Notes: a model not told the origin generated them from the letters alone. DNA of 49,438 nt from Fimbriimonadaceae bacterium (GCA_024710805.1 JANJUB010000131.1:1-49438), one strand, 5' to 3'. Counted from the stretch's first letter, positions 24,150 through 33,715 are shown. Translations and numbers: made by a program.

Positions 24150-25314
24150 GCTCCACCTCCAGAAGGCGCGTGTCGTGCTTGGGCAGGACGGCGGCCTGTG
24201 CGATCTGGCTTCCGAGAACCGCCAGCCAAACTCCGCCCAAGGCGAACCAGGCAACGTAATCTTGCCAGTGGCCCAGCGAGTCGAGCAAGCGGCCACCGCG
24301 CATCGACGGCATGATCGTCCAGTACATGTCGCCGAAGCGCATCACGAAAATGAGAACCGCGACGATCAGCAGGTTGCGGGCAACCCGCTTCGTTCGCGGG
24401 GCCAAGAGCGCGGTGAACGGTACGAAGAACTGGAACAGGATGTTGGACGTGATCAGAATCGTCCAGCCCGCATCATTCCGCTTCAAGTAGTAAGGGATTT
24501 CTTCCTGAAGGTTGCCCGACCACGTGATGAGGAACTGGCTGAGCGTCATGTACTGCCACAGCATCGTCAGGGCGAACAGCATGTTGCCCAGGTCCTTGGT
24601 CAGCTGGGGAGTGATGATCGAAGCGAACGGCTCCTTGTGGCGATTCGCCAGCAGGATGATCACGCAGAGCGAAAGCGCGGTAAGGCCGCATCCGACTGCG
24701 GTCAGCATCGGCAGAATCGACGAGTACCAGGCGAGCTCCAGCGACATGATCCAGTCGGTCACCGCGAAGGTCATCGTCACGAAGAAGATAACCAGGCCGA
24801 CCGCACCCACCGACTGCCGGCGCACTCCCAGCGAAGGATCGAGCGTCTCATCTTGCTTCAGCGAGGAGCGTCGCAGAACGCTGGCCATGAGGATCCAGAT
24901 CAAGAAGTAAAGCACCTGCCGGCCGATGAAGAACGGCTGGTTCAAATACCACGATTTGGCGTGCACGATATGGTCGTGCATGTTCTCGCCCGCCATCCAA
25001 GGGAAGACTTCGGGCATGAACAGCAGGATGGGCACCATCAGAATGGCGCTCACGCCCAGGGCCACCACGCCGCCGCCCGCCTCCAGCATCCTCAGGACCG
25101 AGAGGCCCCAGGAACCGCGGATGGTGTGGTGGAGAATCGTCAGGCCGAGACAGCCGAGGACGAGGAGGGTCCAGAACACCCAGCCGAACAGATAGGCCTG
25201 CATCGTCGCGGTGCGATCGGTGGCGAAACCGACACCGAGGGCGATCAGCCCGAAGAGTGCGGCAAATCCTCCGATCGCGGAGAACTTCGAAAAGGCCACG
25301 TTATCGCGTTGCAT
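24139..25314 (-). CDS. actF: Alternative complex III subunit ActF (NrfD-like membrane subunit)
   Basis: 391 residues with about ten membrane segments, from ATG at 25314 (MQRDNVAFSKF). The start is chosen because it overlaps the end of actE by 14 bases and an upstream frame adds only a Pro/Arg arm. Blocks such as SWYLNQPFFIGRQVLYFLIWI, FAVTDWIMSLELAWYSSI and LSQFLITWSGNLQEEIPYYLKR are characteristic of ActF and mark the quinol-side region shared with ActC. The subunit is part of the membrane arm of the quinol:cytochrome c oxidoreductase. ActF binds no heme. Confidence 0.9.
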   Translation of the reverse strand: MQRDNVAFSKFSAIGGFAALFGLIALGVGFATDRTATMQAYLFGWVFWTLLVLGCLGLTILHHTIRGSWGLSVLRMLEAGGGVVALGVSAILMVPILLFMPEVFPWMAGENMHDHIVHAKSWYLNQPFFIGRQVLYFLIWILMASVLRRSSLKQDETLDPSLGVRRQSVGAVGLVIFFVTMTFAVTDWIMSLELAWYSSILPMLTAVGCGLTALSLCVIILLANRHKEPFASIITPQLTKDLGNMLFALTMLWQYMTLSQFLITWSGNLQEEIPYYLKRNDAGWTILITSNILFQFFVPFTALLAPRTKRVARNLLIVAVLIFVMRFGDMYWTIMPSMRGGRLLDSLGHWQDYVAWFALGGVWLAVLGSQIAQAAVLPKHDTRLLEVEHAH

Positions 25315-25912
25315 TGATCTCCTCGCTCGCGGCGGCATTGCCGGCGTTCTGGCTTCGCTGGAGAACGCGGATATACGCCGCGATCGCCCAGCGATCTTCG
25401 ACCGGAACGCGCGACGACACGCTGTACATCACTCCGTATCCGTTCGTCATGACATCGAAGAAGTGACCCACGGGCATCTGGCGCAGCCGATCCGTGTGGT
25501 AGTTGCCCACCGGGCGTTTCAGCGACAGACCACGGCTGGCGATCATGCCCTTGCCGTCGCCAATCTGGCCGTGGCACGGGCTGCAGAACACGGTGTAGCG
25601 CTCCTTGCCGCGCATCAGCAGGTCCTTGTAGGACTCAAGCTTGAGTTCGGTCATTGCCCGGTCGGCCGGAATAGCGGCGATCAGCTTTCCGTCCGCGCTG
25701 CGGCCGGTGAAGTAGATCGGATCGTCCATTTGCTGTCCGCGAGCGACGGTGCCTTTGACCTTGGGCCGAGACACCATGCCGTCCTCGAAGAACTCGCTAG
25801 CGTGCTGCGGCTTGGACTTTGGCTGTACCCACATATCCGTGTGACAACCCGCCAACACGGTCGTGACGCCAAGCATCAGCGGAAGGGCAATCTTAATCGT
25901 CGAGCGGCGCAT
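25301..25912 (-). CDS. actE: Alternative complex III subunit ActE (mono-heme cytochrome c lipoprotein)
   Basis: 203 residues. A lipobox (VLAGC, Cys about 23) follows a basic and hydrophobic leader, so the protein is an outer-face lipoprotein. One CxxCH heme motif is present (CSPCHGQIGDGKGM), followed by a candidate Met ligand in TNGYGVMYSV. This is the ActE design: a cytochrome c subunit that delivers electrons from ACIII to the oxidase or to a soluble carrier. Its ATG overlaps the last base of actD (TAATG). Confidence 0.9.
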   Translation of the reverse strand: MRRSTIKIALPLMLGVTTVLAGCHTDMWVQPKSKPQHASEFFEDGMVSRPKVKGTVARGQQMDDPIYFTGRSADGKLIAAIPADRAMTELKLESYKDLLMRGKERYTVFCSPCHGQIGDGKGMIASRGLSLKRPVGNYHTDRLRQMPVGHFFDVMTNGYGVMYSVSSRVPVEDRWAIAAYIRVLQRSQNAGNAAASEEINATR

Positions 25913-26475
25913 TACCAGTCACTCTCCTCTTCTTGACCGAGCACGGTCACCTGGACCGCGCCCGTGCCTTCCAGCGTGGATCGGGTTTCGTCAGCCGCAT
26001 ACCGCGGATCCTTGGCCTCGATCAGCAGGAAGAACCGATCTTGCGAAGCTCGATCGAAGTTTGGGGCATCGAAAACCGGGTGGTGCGGCTGAGGCAGCCG
26101 GTTCAGGCCGATCATGCCAAACACCGCGCCAAACGCCGCAAACAGGATGGTTGTTTCGAACGCGGGCGGCACGAAGGACGGCCAACTGAACAGCGGTCGT
26201 CCGCCAACGTTCAGAGGATAGGCATGGACCGAGACCCACCACTGAAGGGCGAGTCCGCCGAAGCCACCCATTACGCCCATGACAAAAATGATCCACGGCA
26301 CTTTCGCCTCGCGGAATCCAATCGCCTCGGGCAAGCCGTGCACGGGGAACGGCGTGAACGCATCCATCCGGGTGTAACCCTGATCGAGGGCGGTGTTCGC
26401 CGCCGCGATCAGGGTCTCCGGGCTTTCGTATTCGGCGATGATGCCGAAGGGTCCAGGTTTAGTCGGGGCATGCAT
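25912..26475 (-). CDS. actD: Alternative complex III subunit ActD (DUF3341)
   Basis: 187 residues with two membrane helices (about 60-82 and 95-120). The N-terminal soluble domain (FGIIAEYESPETLIAAANTALDQGYTRMDAFTPFPVHGLPEAIG) is the DUF3341 signature; the two helices follow, with WWVSVHAYPLNVGGRPLFSWP between them. ActD has no cofactor and is a structural membrane subunit. Both ends are coupled by single-base TAATG junctions to actC and actE. Confidence 0.92.
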   Translation of the reverse strand: MHAPTKPGPFGIIAEYESPETLIAAANTALDQGYTRMDAFTPFPVHGLPEAIGFREAKVPWIIFVMGVMGGFGGLALQWWVSVHAYPLNVGGRPLFSWPSFVPPAFETTILFAAFGAVFGMIGLNRLPQPHHPVFDAPNFDRASQDRFFLLIEAKDPRYAADETRSTLEGTGAVQVTVLGQEEESDW

Positions 26476-27896
26476 TAGGCTTCACCCCCCGTCACCGCAG
26501 GCTCAGCCTTATGCTCGCCTTCTTTCGTGCGGTGCAGAAGCTCACGCATTTCGAAGATCGAGATCATCGGCAGGAAGCGGATGAACAGGAACATCAGGAA
26601 GAAGAAGAGGCCGATCGTTCCGAGGAACATGCCGAAGTCCCAGATGGTCGGCACGTACATGCCCCAGCTCGACGGCAAGAAGTCTCGGTGGAGGCTCATC
26701 GGGATGATGACGAACCGCTCGAACCACATTCCCACGCTGACGAACAGCGTGACGATCCACACCCACGGCAGGTGCTGGCGATACTTCTGCTTCCACAGCG
26801 TCAGCGGCACGATGCCGTTGCACAGAATCAGCAGCCAGTACGCCCAGCCGTAGGGGCCGAACATGCGGTTCTTCATCATGAACGCTTCGTATTGGTTGCC
26901 ACTATAGAAGCTGAAGAAGATCTCGGCAAGGTAGCCGTAGAAGACGATCATTCCCGTCGCCAGCATGATCTTGCACATCCAGTCGATGTGCTTCATGGTG
27001 ACGAAGTCCTTCAGGTTGTACATCGCCCGCATGGGGATGAGGAAGGCAAGAACCATCGCGAAGCCGGCAAACACCGCGCCCGCGACGAAGTACGGCGGGA
27101 AGAGGGTGACGTGCCAACCCGGCAGGATCGAGACGGCGAAGTCGAACGACACGATCGAGTGAACCGACAAGACGAGCGGAGTCGAGAGGCCGCCCAGGAT
27201 CAGGTAGGCCTGCTCGTACCGGTGCCAGTGCTTCGTCGAACCGCGCCAACCCAGCGAGGCGACGCCGTAGACGAACCGCGCGGTCTTGTTCTTCGCACGA
27301 TCACGCAACGTTGCGAAGTCAGGAATCAGACCGATGCCCCAGAAGAGCAACGAGACCGTGAAGTAGGTCGAGACCGCAAAGACGTCCCAGACCAGTGGCG
27401 ATCGGAAGTTCGGCCACATCGCCAGCCAGTTCGGATACGGGAACAACCAATAAGCCGCCCAAGGGCGACCCGTATGGAGGAGCGGGAACAAACCTGCGCA
27501 CATAACCGCGAAGATCGTCATCGCCTCCGCAAACCGGTTGATCGACATACGCCACTTCTGGCGCATCAGCAGGAGAATCGCGGAGATCAGGGTTCCGGCG
27601 TGACCGATACCGATCCACCAGACAAAGTTGATGATGTCGAAGCCCCAGGCCGATGGCTGGTTGTTACCCCAGATACCGATGCCTTGGTAGAGCAACCAAC
27701 CAATGGACAGCATCAGCACCGACACGAGCAAGAACCCCATGGTGATGAAGAGGAACCACTGCTTGCCTTTCGCGTGCGAGGGCGAGAAGTTGTCCTGATT
27801 CAGCACCACCGAGCCGATACGATCGGTGATCGTATCGTAGTTGTGCTGCCCCTCGATCAGGACATCATCAACGGGTCTCAGCTTTGGGTCTGCCAT
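26475..27896 (-). CDS. actC: Alternative complex III subunit ActC (NrfD/PsrC-like quinol-binding subunit)
   Basis: 473 residues, about ten membrane segments. The block WGFDIINFVWWIGIGHAGTLISAILLLMRQKWRMSINR is the hallmark of NrfD-like subunits and contains the conserved His/Asp region near the quinol site. Other typical stretches are SVHSIVSFDFAVSILPGWHVTLFPPYFVAGAVFAG and FMMKNRMFGPYGWAYW. This subunit is thought to oxidise quinol and may move protons. It starts one base after the end of actB. A long open frame on the opposite strand is only a shadow of this GC-rich gene. Confidence 0.93.
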   Translation of the reverse strand: MADPKLRPVDDVLIEGQHNYDTITDRIGSVVLNQDNFSPSHAKGKQWFLFITMGFLLVSVLMLSIGWLLYQGIGIWGNNQPSAWGFDIINFVWWIGIGHAGTLISAILLLMRQKWRMSINRFAEAMTIFAVMCAGLFPLLHTGRPWAAYWLFPYPNWLAMWPNFRSPLVWDVFAVSTYFTVSLLFWGIGLIPDFATLRDRAKNKTARFVYGVASLGWRGSTKHWHRYEQAYLILGGLSTPLVLSVHSIVSFDFAVSILPGWHVTLFPPYFVAGAVFAGFAMVLAFLIPMRAMYNLKDFVTMKHIDWMCKIMLATGMIVFYGYLAEIFFSFYSGNQYEAFMMKNRMFGPYGWAYWLLILCNGIVPLTLWKQKYRQHLPWVWIVTLFVSVGMWFERFVIIPMSLHRDFLPSSWGMYVPTIWDFGMFLGTIGLFFFLMFLFIRFLPMISIFEMRELLHRTKEGEHKAEPAVTGGEA

Positions 27897-27897
27897 C

Positions 27898-30800
27898 TTA
27901 TGCGGTCTCCAATGCGGGGTGCGGGTTTCGAACCCGGCCCAGATAGGTCGTTCGCGGTCGCGTATTCAACTCGGTGAGCAGGCCGTAGTTCCGGCCGTTG
28001 GCCCGAGCGCGGGTAACCGCACTTGCCGGGTCAGCGAGGTTGCCAAATGTGATCGCCTGCGTCGGACACGCTTGCTGACATGCGGTCACGATCTCGCCGT
28101 CCTTGATCTCGCGCTTCTCCTTCTTGGCCACAATCCTGGCCTCGTTGATGCGCTGGACGCAGTAGGTGCACTTCTCCATGACACCTCGGCTCCGAACCGT
28201 GACGTCCGGGTTGTGCAGCAACCTGAGGAGCTTGATATCTTGCTCGTTCTGGAAGTTGCGCTGGCCGTAGTCCTTGCCAGGAATTTGATCGCGGCTTCCG
28301 AACTGATAGTTGTAGTAGTTGAACCGGCGCACCTTGTAGGGACAGTTGTTCGAGCAGTAGCGGGTGCCGACACAGCGGTTGTAAACCATCTGGTTCAAAC
28401 CTTCGTGGCTGTGCACCGTGGCCGCAACCGGACAGACCGGCTCACAGGGCGCCGTTTCGCAGTGCATACACATGATCGGCTGGAAGACCGTCATGGTCGA
28501 GTTCGGATCAAGAACGTCCTGGGCGGCTTTCGGGCTGATCGAACCCGATTGCGCAGGGCTCTCCCAAGGCGATCCGGCACCCGTGCCAACGTCGCGCATC
28601 TTGCCTGCGTCCTTAACCCGGTAGTAGCGGTCGACGCGGATCCAGTGCATCTCGCGGCCCCGGCTAACCTCACCCTTGCCGACGGTCGGAATGTTGTTTT
28701 CTGACTGGCAAGCACTGACGCAGGCATTGCAGCCCACGCAGAGGTTCAGGTCGATGACCATGCCGTATTGCGGATAGCCGTACTTCTCCCACTCCTTGGT
28801 GAGGTTGTACAGCGTGACATCTTCGAAATGGTGAAGGTTCTCGGGCTCCAGCGAGTTGTCCTTCATAAAGTCGGCGACCGTACCCTCGCGGATAATGTCG
28901 CGGCCCTCCATCGAGTGGTGGAGTTGAGCGGTGGCGAGCGGCGTCTTGCCCTTCACCTTTTCGACTTGCACGACGGCAAAGTCGGGGTGCCGCGTCGAGC
29001 GAAGCTTCATGAAGTCGAAGCCCACACCCCCGAGAACCTTGCCCGTCTCGGTGCGGCCGCCGCCCATGTGCAGCGTGATGACGTTGTCCGGATGGCCCGG
29101 TTGAACGAAGACCGGCGCTTCCACGGTCACCCCGTTCGCGGTGACCTGAACGTGATCCTCGAACTGAACCCCGAGTTGCTCGGCAGTGGCCGGACTGATG
29201 AGCACCGGGTTGTCCCAAGTCATCTTGGTCAACGGCTTCGGAAGCTCCTGCATCCAACCGTTGTTCGCGTACGAGCCGTCCCAGATGGTCGGATCGGGCA
29301 GGAACACAGCGTAGGTGCCGCTCGCGGCCTTGGGACTGACGTCCAACCCGGCGAGGGAGGCCGCCACTTCCTTCGGCTGGGCTTGCGTGCCCTTGATGAA
29401 ACCATCATGGAGAGCCTGCTCCCAGGTAATCCGGTCCGGAAGAACCGACTTCCACGTTTCGCGAACGATCTCCTCCGAAGGACGCGTATCCTTCATCATC
29501 AGCGCGAGTACTTCGAGCAAAGACTTACCCTTGTGAAGAGGCTCGATCAGCGGCTGCTGCAGCGTAATCGTGCCATCCAGCGTCGGCAGGTCGCCCCACG
29601 TCTCCAAGAAGTTCGCCTCAGGAAGGACCCACTGGCAAAGCTTGGATGTCTCGTTTGCCGAGTCTCCCAGGTAGATCGAGGTGGGAACCGCGGGCAAGAA
29701 GTCACCGAACTTCAAGTCCCCAGGCGCCGAGTAGACCGGATTGCCGCCCGCAATCATCAGCGTGCGGACCTTGCCTCCGGACAACGCCTGCGCGAGCTCC
29801 GCCAACGAGTCCAGCTTCATGACTGGAGCGCGTTCGGCGAGCGGATAGTAGTCCACCGGGGCTCCGATCTTCTTATTGATCGCGTGGGCGATCGCGTGAA
29901 CTTCCGCGGACTGGTGCGCGCCAACGTAGACCAAGCCACCTCGCGACAGATCTTGCGCCAATGCATCGATCCACTTCGAAGTGACTCCACCGGGCAGATC
30001 GACATTCGCGACCATCACGCCGAGCTTTGCCGCGACCGCCGCGGCAACTTGAAGCACTTCGGCCGGTGAGATCGCCACCCGGTGATCAGCAAATGCGCCG
30101 GTCAAGGTCGGCGAACTCTCGACGGCCCAGAGCCGACTCATGCCCTGTCCCGGAGTTCGCGTCGATGCGAAGTCACGAGCGTAGGCGACCGTGTGCGGGT
30201 TCGTCGCCATGAAGCAACCGTCAAGCGAAAGCACGGCGCGTGCTTCAGCGAACCGGTAGATCGGCTGGACCGACTCCCCAAAAGCCATGCGCGTGCCCGA
30301 CATCTCGTGGTCGTTGTTCACGACCTCGTATTGGTGCCACTTCGCATTCGGGTAGGACTTGAGGAACCGCTGAATCTGCCCGAAGAGCGTCGGCGACGTC
30401 ACGGCTCCCGTAAGAAGATGGAAACCGGCACCACCGGTCGGCTTCATATCTTCGAGCATCTTGCGCGACATGCCGAAGAAGGAATCCCAGGTGTTGATGA
30501 GCCCCTTTTGGCTGACATCTCCGAGCCGATCCGGGTCGTACATGTTCAGGATCGCGGCCTGGACAAAACAATCCGACAGCCCACGGCTTGCCGGGTGATC
30601 CGGATTACCGTCAAGCTTGGTCGGGCGACCTTCGTGGCTTTCGACGATGACCGGGAATCCGTAACCGCCGAAGGGCATCGCGGTCGCATAGTGCAACGCG
30701 GTGCCGGGCGGGCGATTCTCGGGATCGCGGACGAAGGGAATGACCTTCTCCTGTGGAAGATTGCGACAACCGGCCAAACCCGCGAGCGCCATGGAGGCAC

Positions 30801-30966
30801 CCATGAGTTTCAAAACCGAGCGGCGATCGACCTCAGGAATCGAACGGCGATGAGGAAACTCATCATCGAGCCACTCCTTGAACTCGTCGGTCTCCGCCAG
30901 TTGCTCCAACCCCTTCCAATAGGCAGAGCCCGACTTGCCACCCAGCTTCTGCCGGATCGCGGACAT
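27898..30966 (-). CDS. actB: Alternative complex III subunit ActB (molybdopterin-like plus iron-sulfur domains, Tat-exported)
   Basis: About 1022 residues from ATG at 30966, which has a GGAAGGGAAG ribosome site; a TTG nine codons earlier is less likely. A Tat-like twin-arginine stretch (DRRSVLKLMGAS, Arg48-Arg49) leads the protein across the membrane. Residues about 70-700 resemble the molybdopterin oxidoreductase fold that carries no molybdenum in ActB. The C-terminal part binds iron-sulfur clusters: CVGCNACVSACQSENN, CMHCETAPCEPVCP, CVGTRYCSNNCP, and CTYCVQR with ACQQACP. These serve the electron path from quinol to heme. Both domains are fused in one chain here, as in most ACIII clusters. 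Confidence 0.93.
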   Translation of the reverse strand: MSAIRQKLGGKSGSAYWKGLEQLAETDEFKEWLDDEFPHRRSIPEVDRRSVLKLMGASMALAGLAGCRNLPQEKVIPFVRDPENRPPGTALHYATAMPFGGYGFPVIVESHEGRPTKLDGNPDHPASRGLSDCFVQAAILNMYDPDRLGDVSQKGLINTWDSFFGMSRKMLEDMKPTGGAGFHLLTGAVTSPTLFGQIQRFLKSYPNAKWHQYEVVNNDHEMSGTRMAFGESVQPIYRFAEARAVLSLDGCFMATNPHTVAYARDFASTRTPGQGMSRLWAVESSPTLTGAFADHRVAISPAEVLQVAAAVAAKLGVMVANVDLPGGVTSKWIDALAQDLSRGGLVYVGAHQSAEVHAIAHAINKKIGAPVDYYPLAERAPVMKLDSLAELAQALSGGKVRTLMIAGGNPVYSAPGDLKFGDFLPAVPTSIYLGDSANETSKLCQWVLPEANFLETWGDLPTLDGTITLQQPLIEPLHKGKSLLEVLALMMKDTRPSEEIVRETWKSVLPDRITWEQALHDGFIKGTQAQPKEVAASLAGLDVSPKAASGTYAVFLPDPTIWDGSYANNGWMQELPKPLTKMTWDNPVLISPATAEQLGVQFEDHVQVTANGVTVEAPVFVQPGHPDNVITLHMGGGRTETGKVLGGVGFDFMKLRSTRHPDFAVVQVEKVKGKTPLATAQLHHSMEGRDIIREGTVADFMKDNSLEPENLHHFEDVTLYNLTKEWEKYGYPQYGMVIDLNLCVGCNACVSACQSENNIPTVGKGEVSRGREMHWIRVDRYYRVKDAGKMRDVGTGAGSPWESPAQSGSISPKAAQDVLDPNSTMTVFQPIMCMHCETAPCEPVCPVAATVHSHEGLNQMVYNRCVGTRYCSNNCPYKVRRFNYYNYQFGSRDQIPGKDYGQRNFQNEQDIKLLRLLHNPDVTVRSRGVMEKCTYCVQRINEARIVAKKEKREIKDGEIVTACQQACPTQAITFGNLADPASAVTRARANGRNYGLLTELNTRPRTTYLGRVRNPHPALETA

Positions 30967-31000
30967 ATCTAAACGCTTCCCTTCCGTCCCCAACTTGTTC

Positions 31001-31768
31001 CTACCTGTGGCAAATCCAGCAGTCTTCCAACTGCTTCTTCTTCAGCCGATAAAACTTCTCGAGCTGTTCTTCGGTGAGCATCTCGTCATTCTTGCGGGCA
31101 CCCATGCCTCCCCGCTCGATGTCCTTCTCCCTCGCCGTCAGCGGGTCCCCGGCCTGAATCTTCCGGTAGAGGTCAAAAACCTGCTCCCGCGGAGTCATGT
31201 CGGTGTTGGCCGGATCTGCGTAGATGAACTTCTCCGGCTCGCGGTGGCACTCCAAGCACCAAGCCATCGCGAATGGCTTGCCCTTAAACGTGATGTGCAT
31301 CTCCTGCACCGGGCCGTGGCACTGGTTACAAGCGATACCGCGGTCGATATGGACACTGTGGTTGAAATAGACGAACTCAGGAACCTTGTTGACGAGGTTC
31401 CACCCCTTGTCCCCGTTTCTAAACTTGATCGGCTCACCGGTCTCGAACGACGTGCGCACGGGCTCAAGGAGCGGGCTGTTCGTCCAGATCTGGCTGTGGC
31501 ACGACATGCAGGTCTCGGTCGGCGGAATGCCCGCCGTCCCAGACTCTTCGACCGAAGGATGACAGTACCGACAATCAATGCCAAGTTCGCGCACATGGTG
31601 TTTGTGGCTGAACGGCACTGGCTGGTCCAGAGGAACGCCCTGTTTCGTGTTGTAGGACGACCGACTGATCGTCGAGCCCGCGTAAAACAGGATGAATGGC
31701 GCGAGTCCGAGCAACATGAGACTGCCCCTCGCCGCCGAGTTTGCACTTGGTTTGAATAATTGAGCCAT
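31001..31768 (-). CDS. actA: Alternative complex III subunit ActA (pentaheme cytochrome c)
   Basis: 255 residues. An N-terminal membrane anchor (about 16-33) is followed by five CxxCH heme motifs at Cys66 (CRYCH), Cys87 (CMSCH), Cys147 (CNQCH), Cys171 (CLECH) and Cys250 (CWICH, four residues before the end). This is the typical count for ActA. Several extra His residues (HKHH, NHSVH) can be distal ligands. ActA receives electrons from ActB and passes them to ActE or the oxidase. Its ATG directly abuts the stop of ctaAB with no gap, and it is followed by actB after about 34 bases. Confidence 0.94.
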   Translation of the reverse strand: MAQLFKPSANSAARGSLMLLGLAPFILFYAGSTISRSSYNTKQGVPLDQPVPFSHKHHVRELGIDCRYCHPSVEESGTAGIPPTETCMSCHSQIWTNSPLLEPVRTSFETGEPIKFRNGDKGWNLVNKVPEFVYFNHSVHIDRGIACNQCHGPVQEMHITFKGKPFAMAWCLECHREPEKFIYADPANTDMTPREQVFDLYRKIQAGDPLTAREKDIERGGMGARKNDEMLTEEQLEKFYRLKKKQLEDCWICHR

Positions 31769-33700
31769 TTAGGTGCGCCCTATGCCCCCGATGAGATTCC
31801 TATGCCCCGAGTCGGAAAAAAGACTACCATGATGATGCGTTGCCTGTCTTGACGCTGGTGACGGACTTTTCGGGATCGAACAATCAATTGCGAAGACGAG
31901 GAACAGCACCGCCAGGTAGATCATCGAGAACTTGTATAGCCGAAACGCGTGCGGGCGATCAGTCTGACGGAACAGCTGGACGCTCATGATCAGCAACACG
32001 ACGTTCAGGACGATGGCGGTGACCAGATAAGTTTGCGCCGCGCGAGGACCATCCTGAGAAGGAACTAAAACGGGAAGCACCGACACGATCGCGGTCACCA
32101 CCGCGTACAGCACGATTTGCACGGCCGTCGCCCGTTCGCCATGAACCACTGGCAGCATCGGCACCTTGGCTTGCGCATAGTCATCCTTGATCATCAGAGC
32201 GAGTGCCCAAAAGTGCACCGGCGTCCAAACGAAGATGATCGCGAAGAGAATCCAGGCGATGGGGCTGAGTTCGTTGGTGTAAGCCGTCCACCCAACGAGC
32301 GGCGGAAATGCCCCCGCCGCCCCTCCGATGACGATGTTGTGCCATGTTCGCCGCTTCAGGAGCAACGTGTACACCACCACATAGAAGGCGAGTCCGGCCA
32401 AGGCGAGCATCGCCGCCATCAGGTTCGCCCCAATCCAAAGGATCGCAAACGACAGAACCGCCAGGGCAAAGGCAAAGAAAAGCGCGTGGGTCGAGGGAAT
32501 CGCTTGAGTCACCGTCGGACGCTTCGCGGTCCGCTTCATCGAACGGTCGATATCGCGGTCGATGACCATGTTGATCGCATTGGCCGATCCCGCCGCCATA
32601 TAGCCACCGATCATGCAGGCGAAAAAGAGCGTGCCCCCCGGCCATCCGCCCGCCGCGGCGAACAGCGCCGTCATCGTCGTGAAGAGCAGCAGGCTGATCA
32701 CCCGCGGCTTGGTGAGCACAAGGTACGCGCCGACCTTGGCCCGCCAACCATCGAGCGCCGGGATAGGCTCATCGGTTTCGTGAGCCGCCTCCACTCGTTC
32801 GATGCTTGGGGACAGGGCGAAGATCCCTAGGGCCACCAGCGAAATGAAGTTGATGTCCGCCATGACCAGATGGAACATCTGCATGGGAATCGGGGCCTTG
32901 AAGAAGATGTTCAGCAGCCCAACCGCGATCTGGAAAGCATAGAGGCCGACGACCCACTGAGCGGCCTTGCGCACCTGCGGGCTCGGGCGCAAGTGCGAGA
33001 TGAGTCCGCTGATGAACAGCAGGTAAACGCCGATCGTCACGCCCAGCAAGGGGTGCAGGGGCTGCAGGCGCACCATCCAGTGGGTCGCGGGGTTCAGCGA
33101 GGCGGCGATGACGTTGTCGACCGGCTTAAGCTGGTGGCCGAGCGCGGAAATCGCGCCGCTGACTCCGAGAAGCATCAGACCCAGAAAGCCGACCGCGAGG
33201 AGCATCAACACCGAACTCTGCCCACGGTACTTGGGAGTCTCGTAACCGCTTGCCATCAGTGCCGTGAACGCAATCGCCCCGACCAAGAAGTAGGTGCTGA
33301 TGACGTGAATCGCCATCACGAGGGCTCGCGCCACGGAGTCGTTGTCCGTCACCAAACCGAACTTGACGATGACCGCACCGATCAGCCCTTCGAACAGCGT
33401 GAGGCCAAGCACGGTCGCGGAAGCGCGGCGGATGGATGACCCTGGTGCGGAAAGGCGAAATGCCCACACCACCAAGATGATCGCGAGCAGCCCACACAGC
33501 GAAGTGGAAATGCGATGAGAGAGCTCGACCATGCGGCCGACGTCGCCCATGAGCGGAGTGTGATCGCCGTCGCAAAGCGGCCAATGGCTTCCACAGCCAT
33601 CACCGGAGCGGGATGCTCGAACAAACACTCCCCATGCAACCACGATCAGGTTGTAGAGCAGCGTGAGCCAGGCGAATTTAGCAAATCGGCTCAACCCCAC
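31769..33700 (-). CDS. ctaAB: Fused heme A synthase (CtaA) and heme O synthase (CtaB)
   Basis: 643 residues from GTG at 33700. Residues 1-300 are CtaA/COX15: paired heme-ligand His at 62, 132, 216 and 277 and the Cys36/Cys43 pair in the first outer loop. A hydrophilic linker (about 300-318) leads to CtaB/COX10, residues about 319-600, a UbiA-type prenyltransferase with Asn377, Asp381 and Asp385 (NMVIDRDIDRSMKR) and WTPVHFWALA. CtaB adds a farnesyl group to heme b to give heme O; CtaA then oxidises it to heme A, the cofactor of the oxidase in this operon. The order CtaA-CtaB in one chain is known from Thermus. About 40 polar residues form an extra C-terminal tail. It is the first gene of the respiratory operon. 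Confidence 0.93.
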   Translation of the reverse strand: MGLSRFAKFAWLTLLYNLIVVAWGVFVRASRSGDGCGSHWPLCDGDHTPLMGDVGRMVELSHRISTSLCGLLAIILVVWAFRLSAPGSSIRRASATVLGLTLFEGLIGAVIVKFGLVTDNDSVARALVMAIHVISTYFLVGAIAFTALMASGYETPKYRGQSSVLMLLAVGFLGLMLLGVSGAISALGHQLKPVDNVIAASLNPATHWMVRLQPLHPLLGVTIGVYLLFISGLISHLRPSPQVRKAAQWVVGLYAFQIAVGLLNIFFKAPIPMQMFHLVMADINFISLVALGIFALSPSIERVEAAHETDEPIPALDGWRAKVGAYLVLTKPRVISLLLFTTMTALFAAAGGWPGGTLFFACMIGGYMAAGSANAINMVIDRDIDRSMKRTAKRPTVTQAIPSTHALFFAFALAVLSFAILWIGANLMAAMLALAGLAFYVVVYTLLLKRRTWHNIVIGGAAGAFPPLVGWTAYTNELSPIAWILFAIIFVWTPVHFWALALMIKDDYAQAKVPMLPVVHGERATAVQIVLYAVVTAIVSVLPVLVPSQDGPRAAQTYLVTAIVLNVVLLIMSVQLFRQTDRPHAFRLYKFSMIYLAVLFLVFAIDCSIPKSPSPASRQATHHHGSLFSDSGHRNLIGGIGRT

Positions 33701-33709
33701 GGAAGGTTG

Positions 33710-33715
33710 ATTCTA
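33710..33715 (-). promoter_or_regulatory. Putative -10 (TAGAAT) of the respiratory operon
   Basis: On the minus strand TAGAAT is nine bases before the GTG at 33700 and lies just behind the hairpin that ends the preceding operon. It is the only promoter-like site seen before the 14.6-kb gene run. Confidence 0.5.

Noticed and set aside
26511-27977. Long open frame (488 codons) on the plus strand opposite actC
   Set aside because: It is low in hydrophobic residues, rich in Arg, His, Asp and Glu, has no domain, and lies exactly opposite a well-supported NrfD-like gene; it is a codon-bias shadow.
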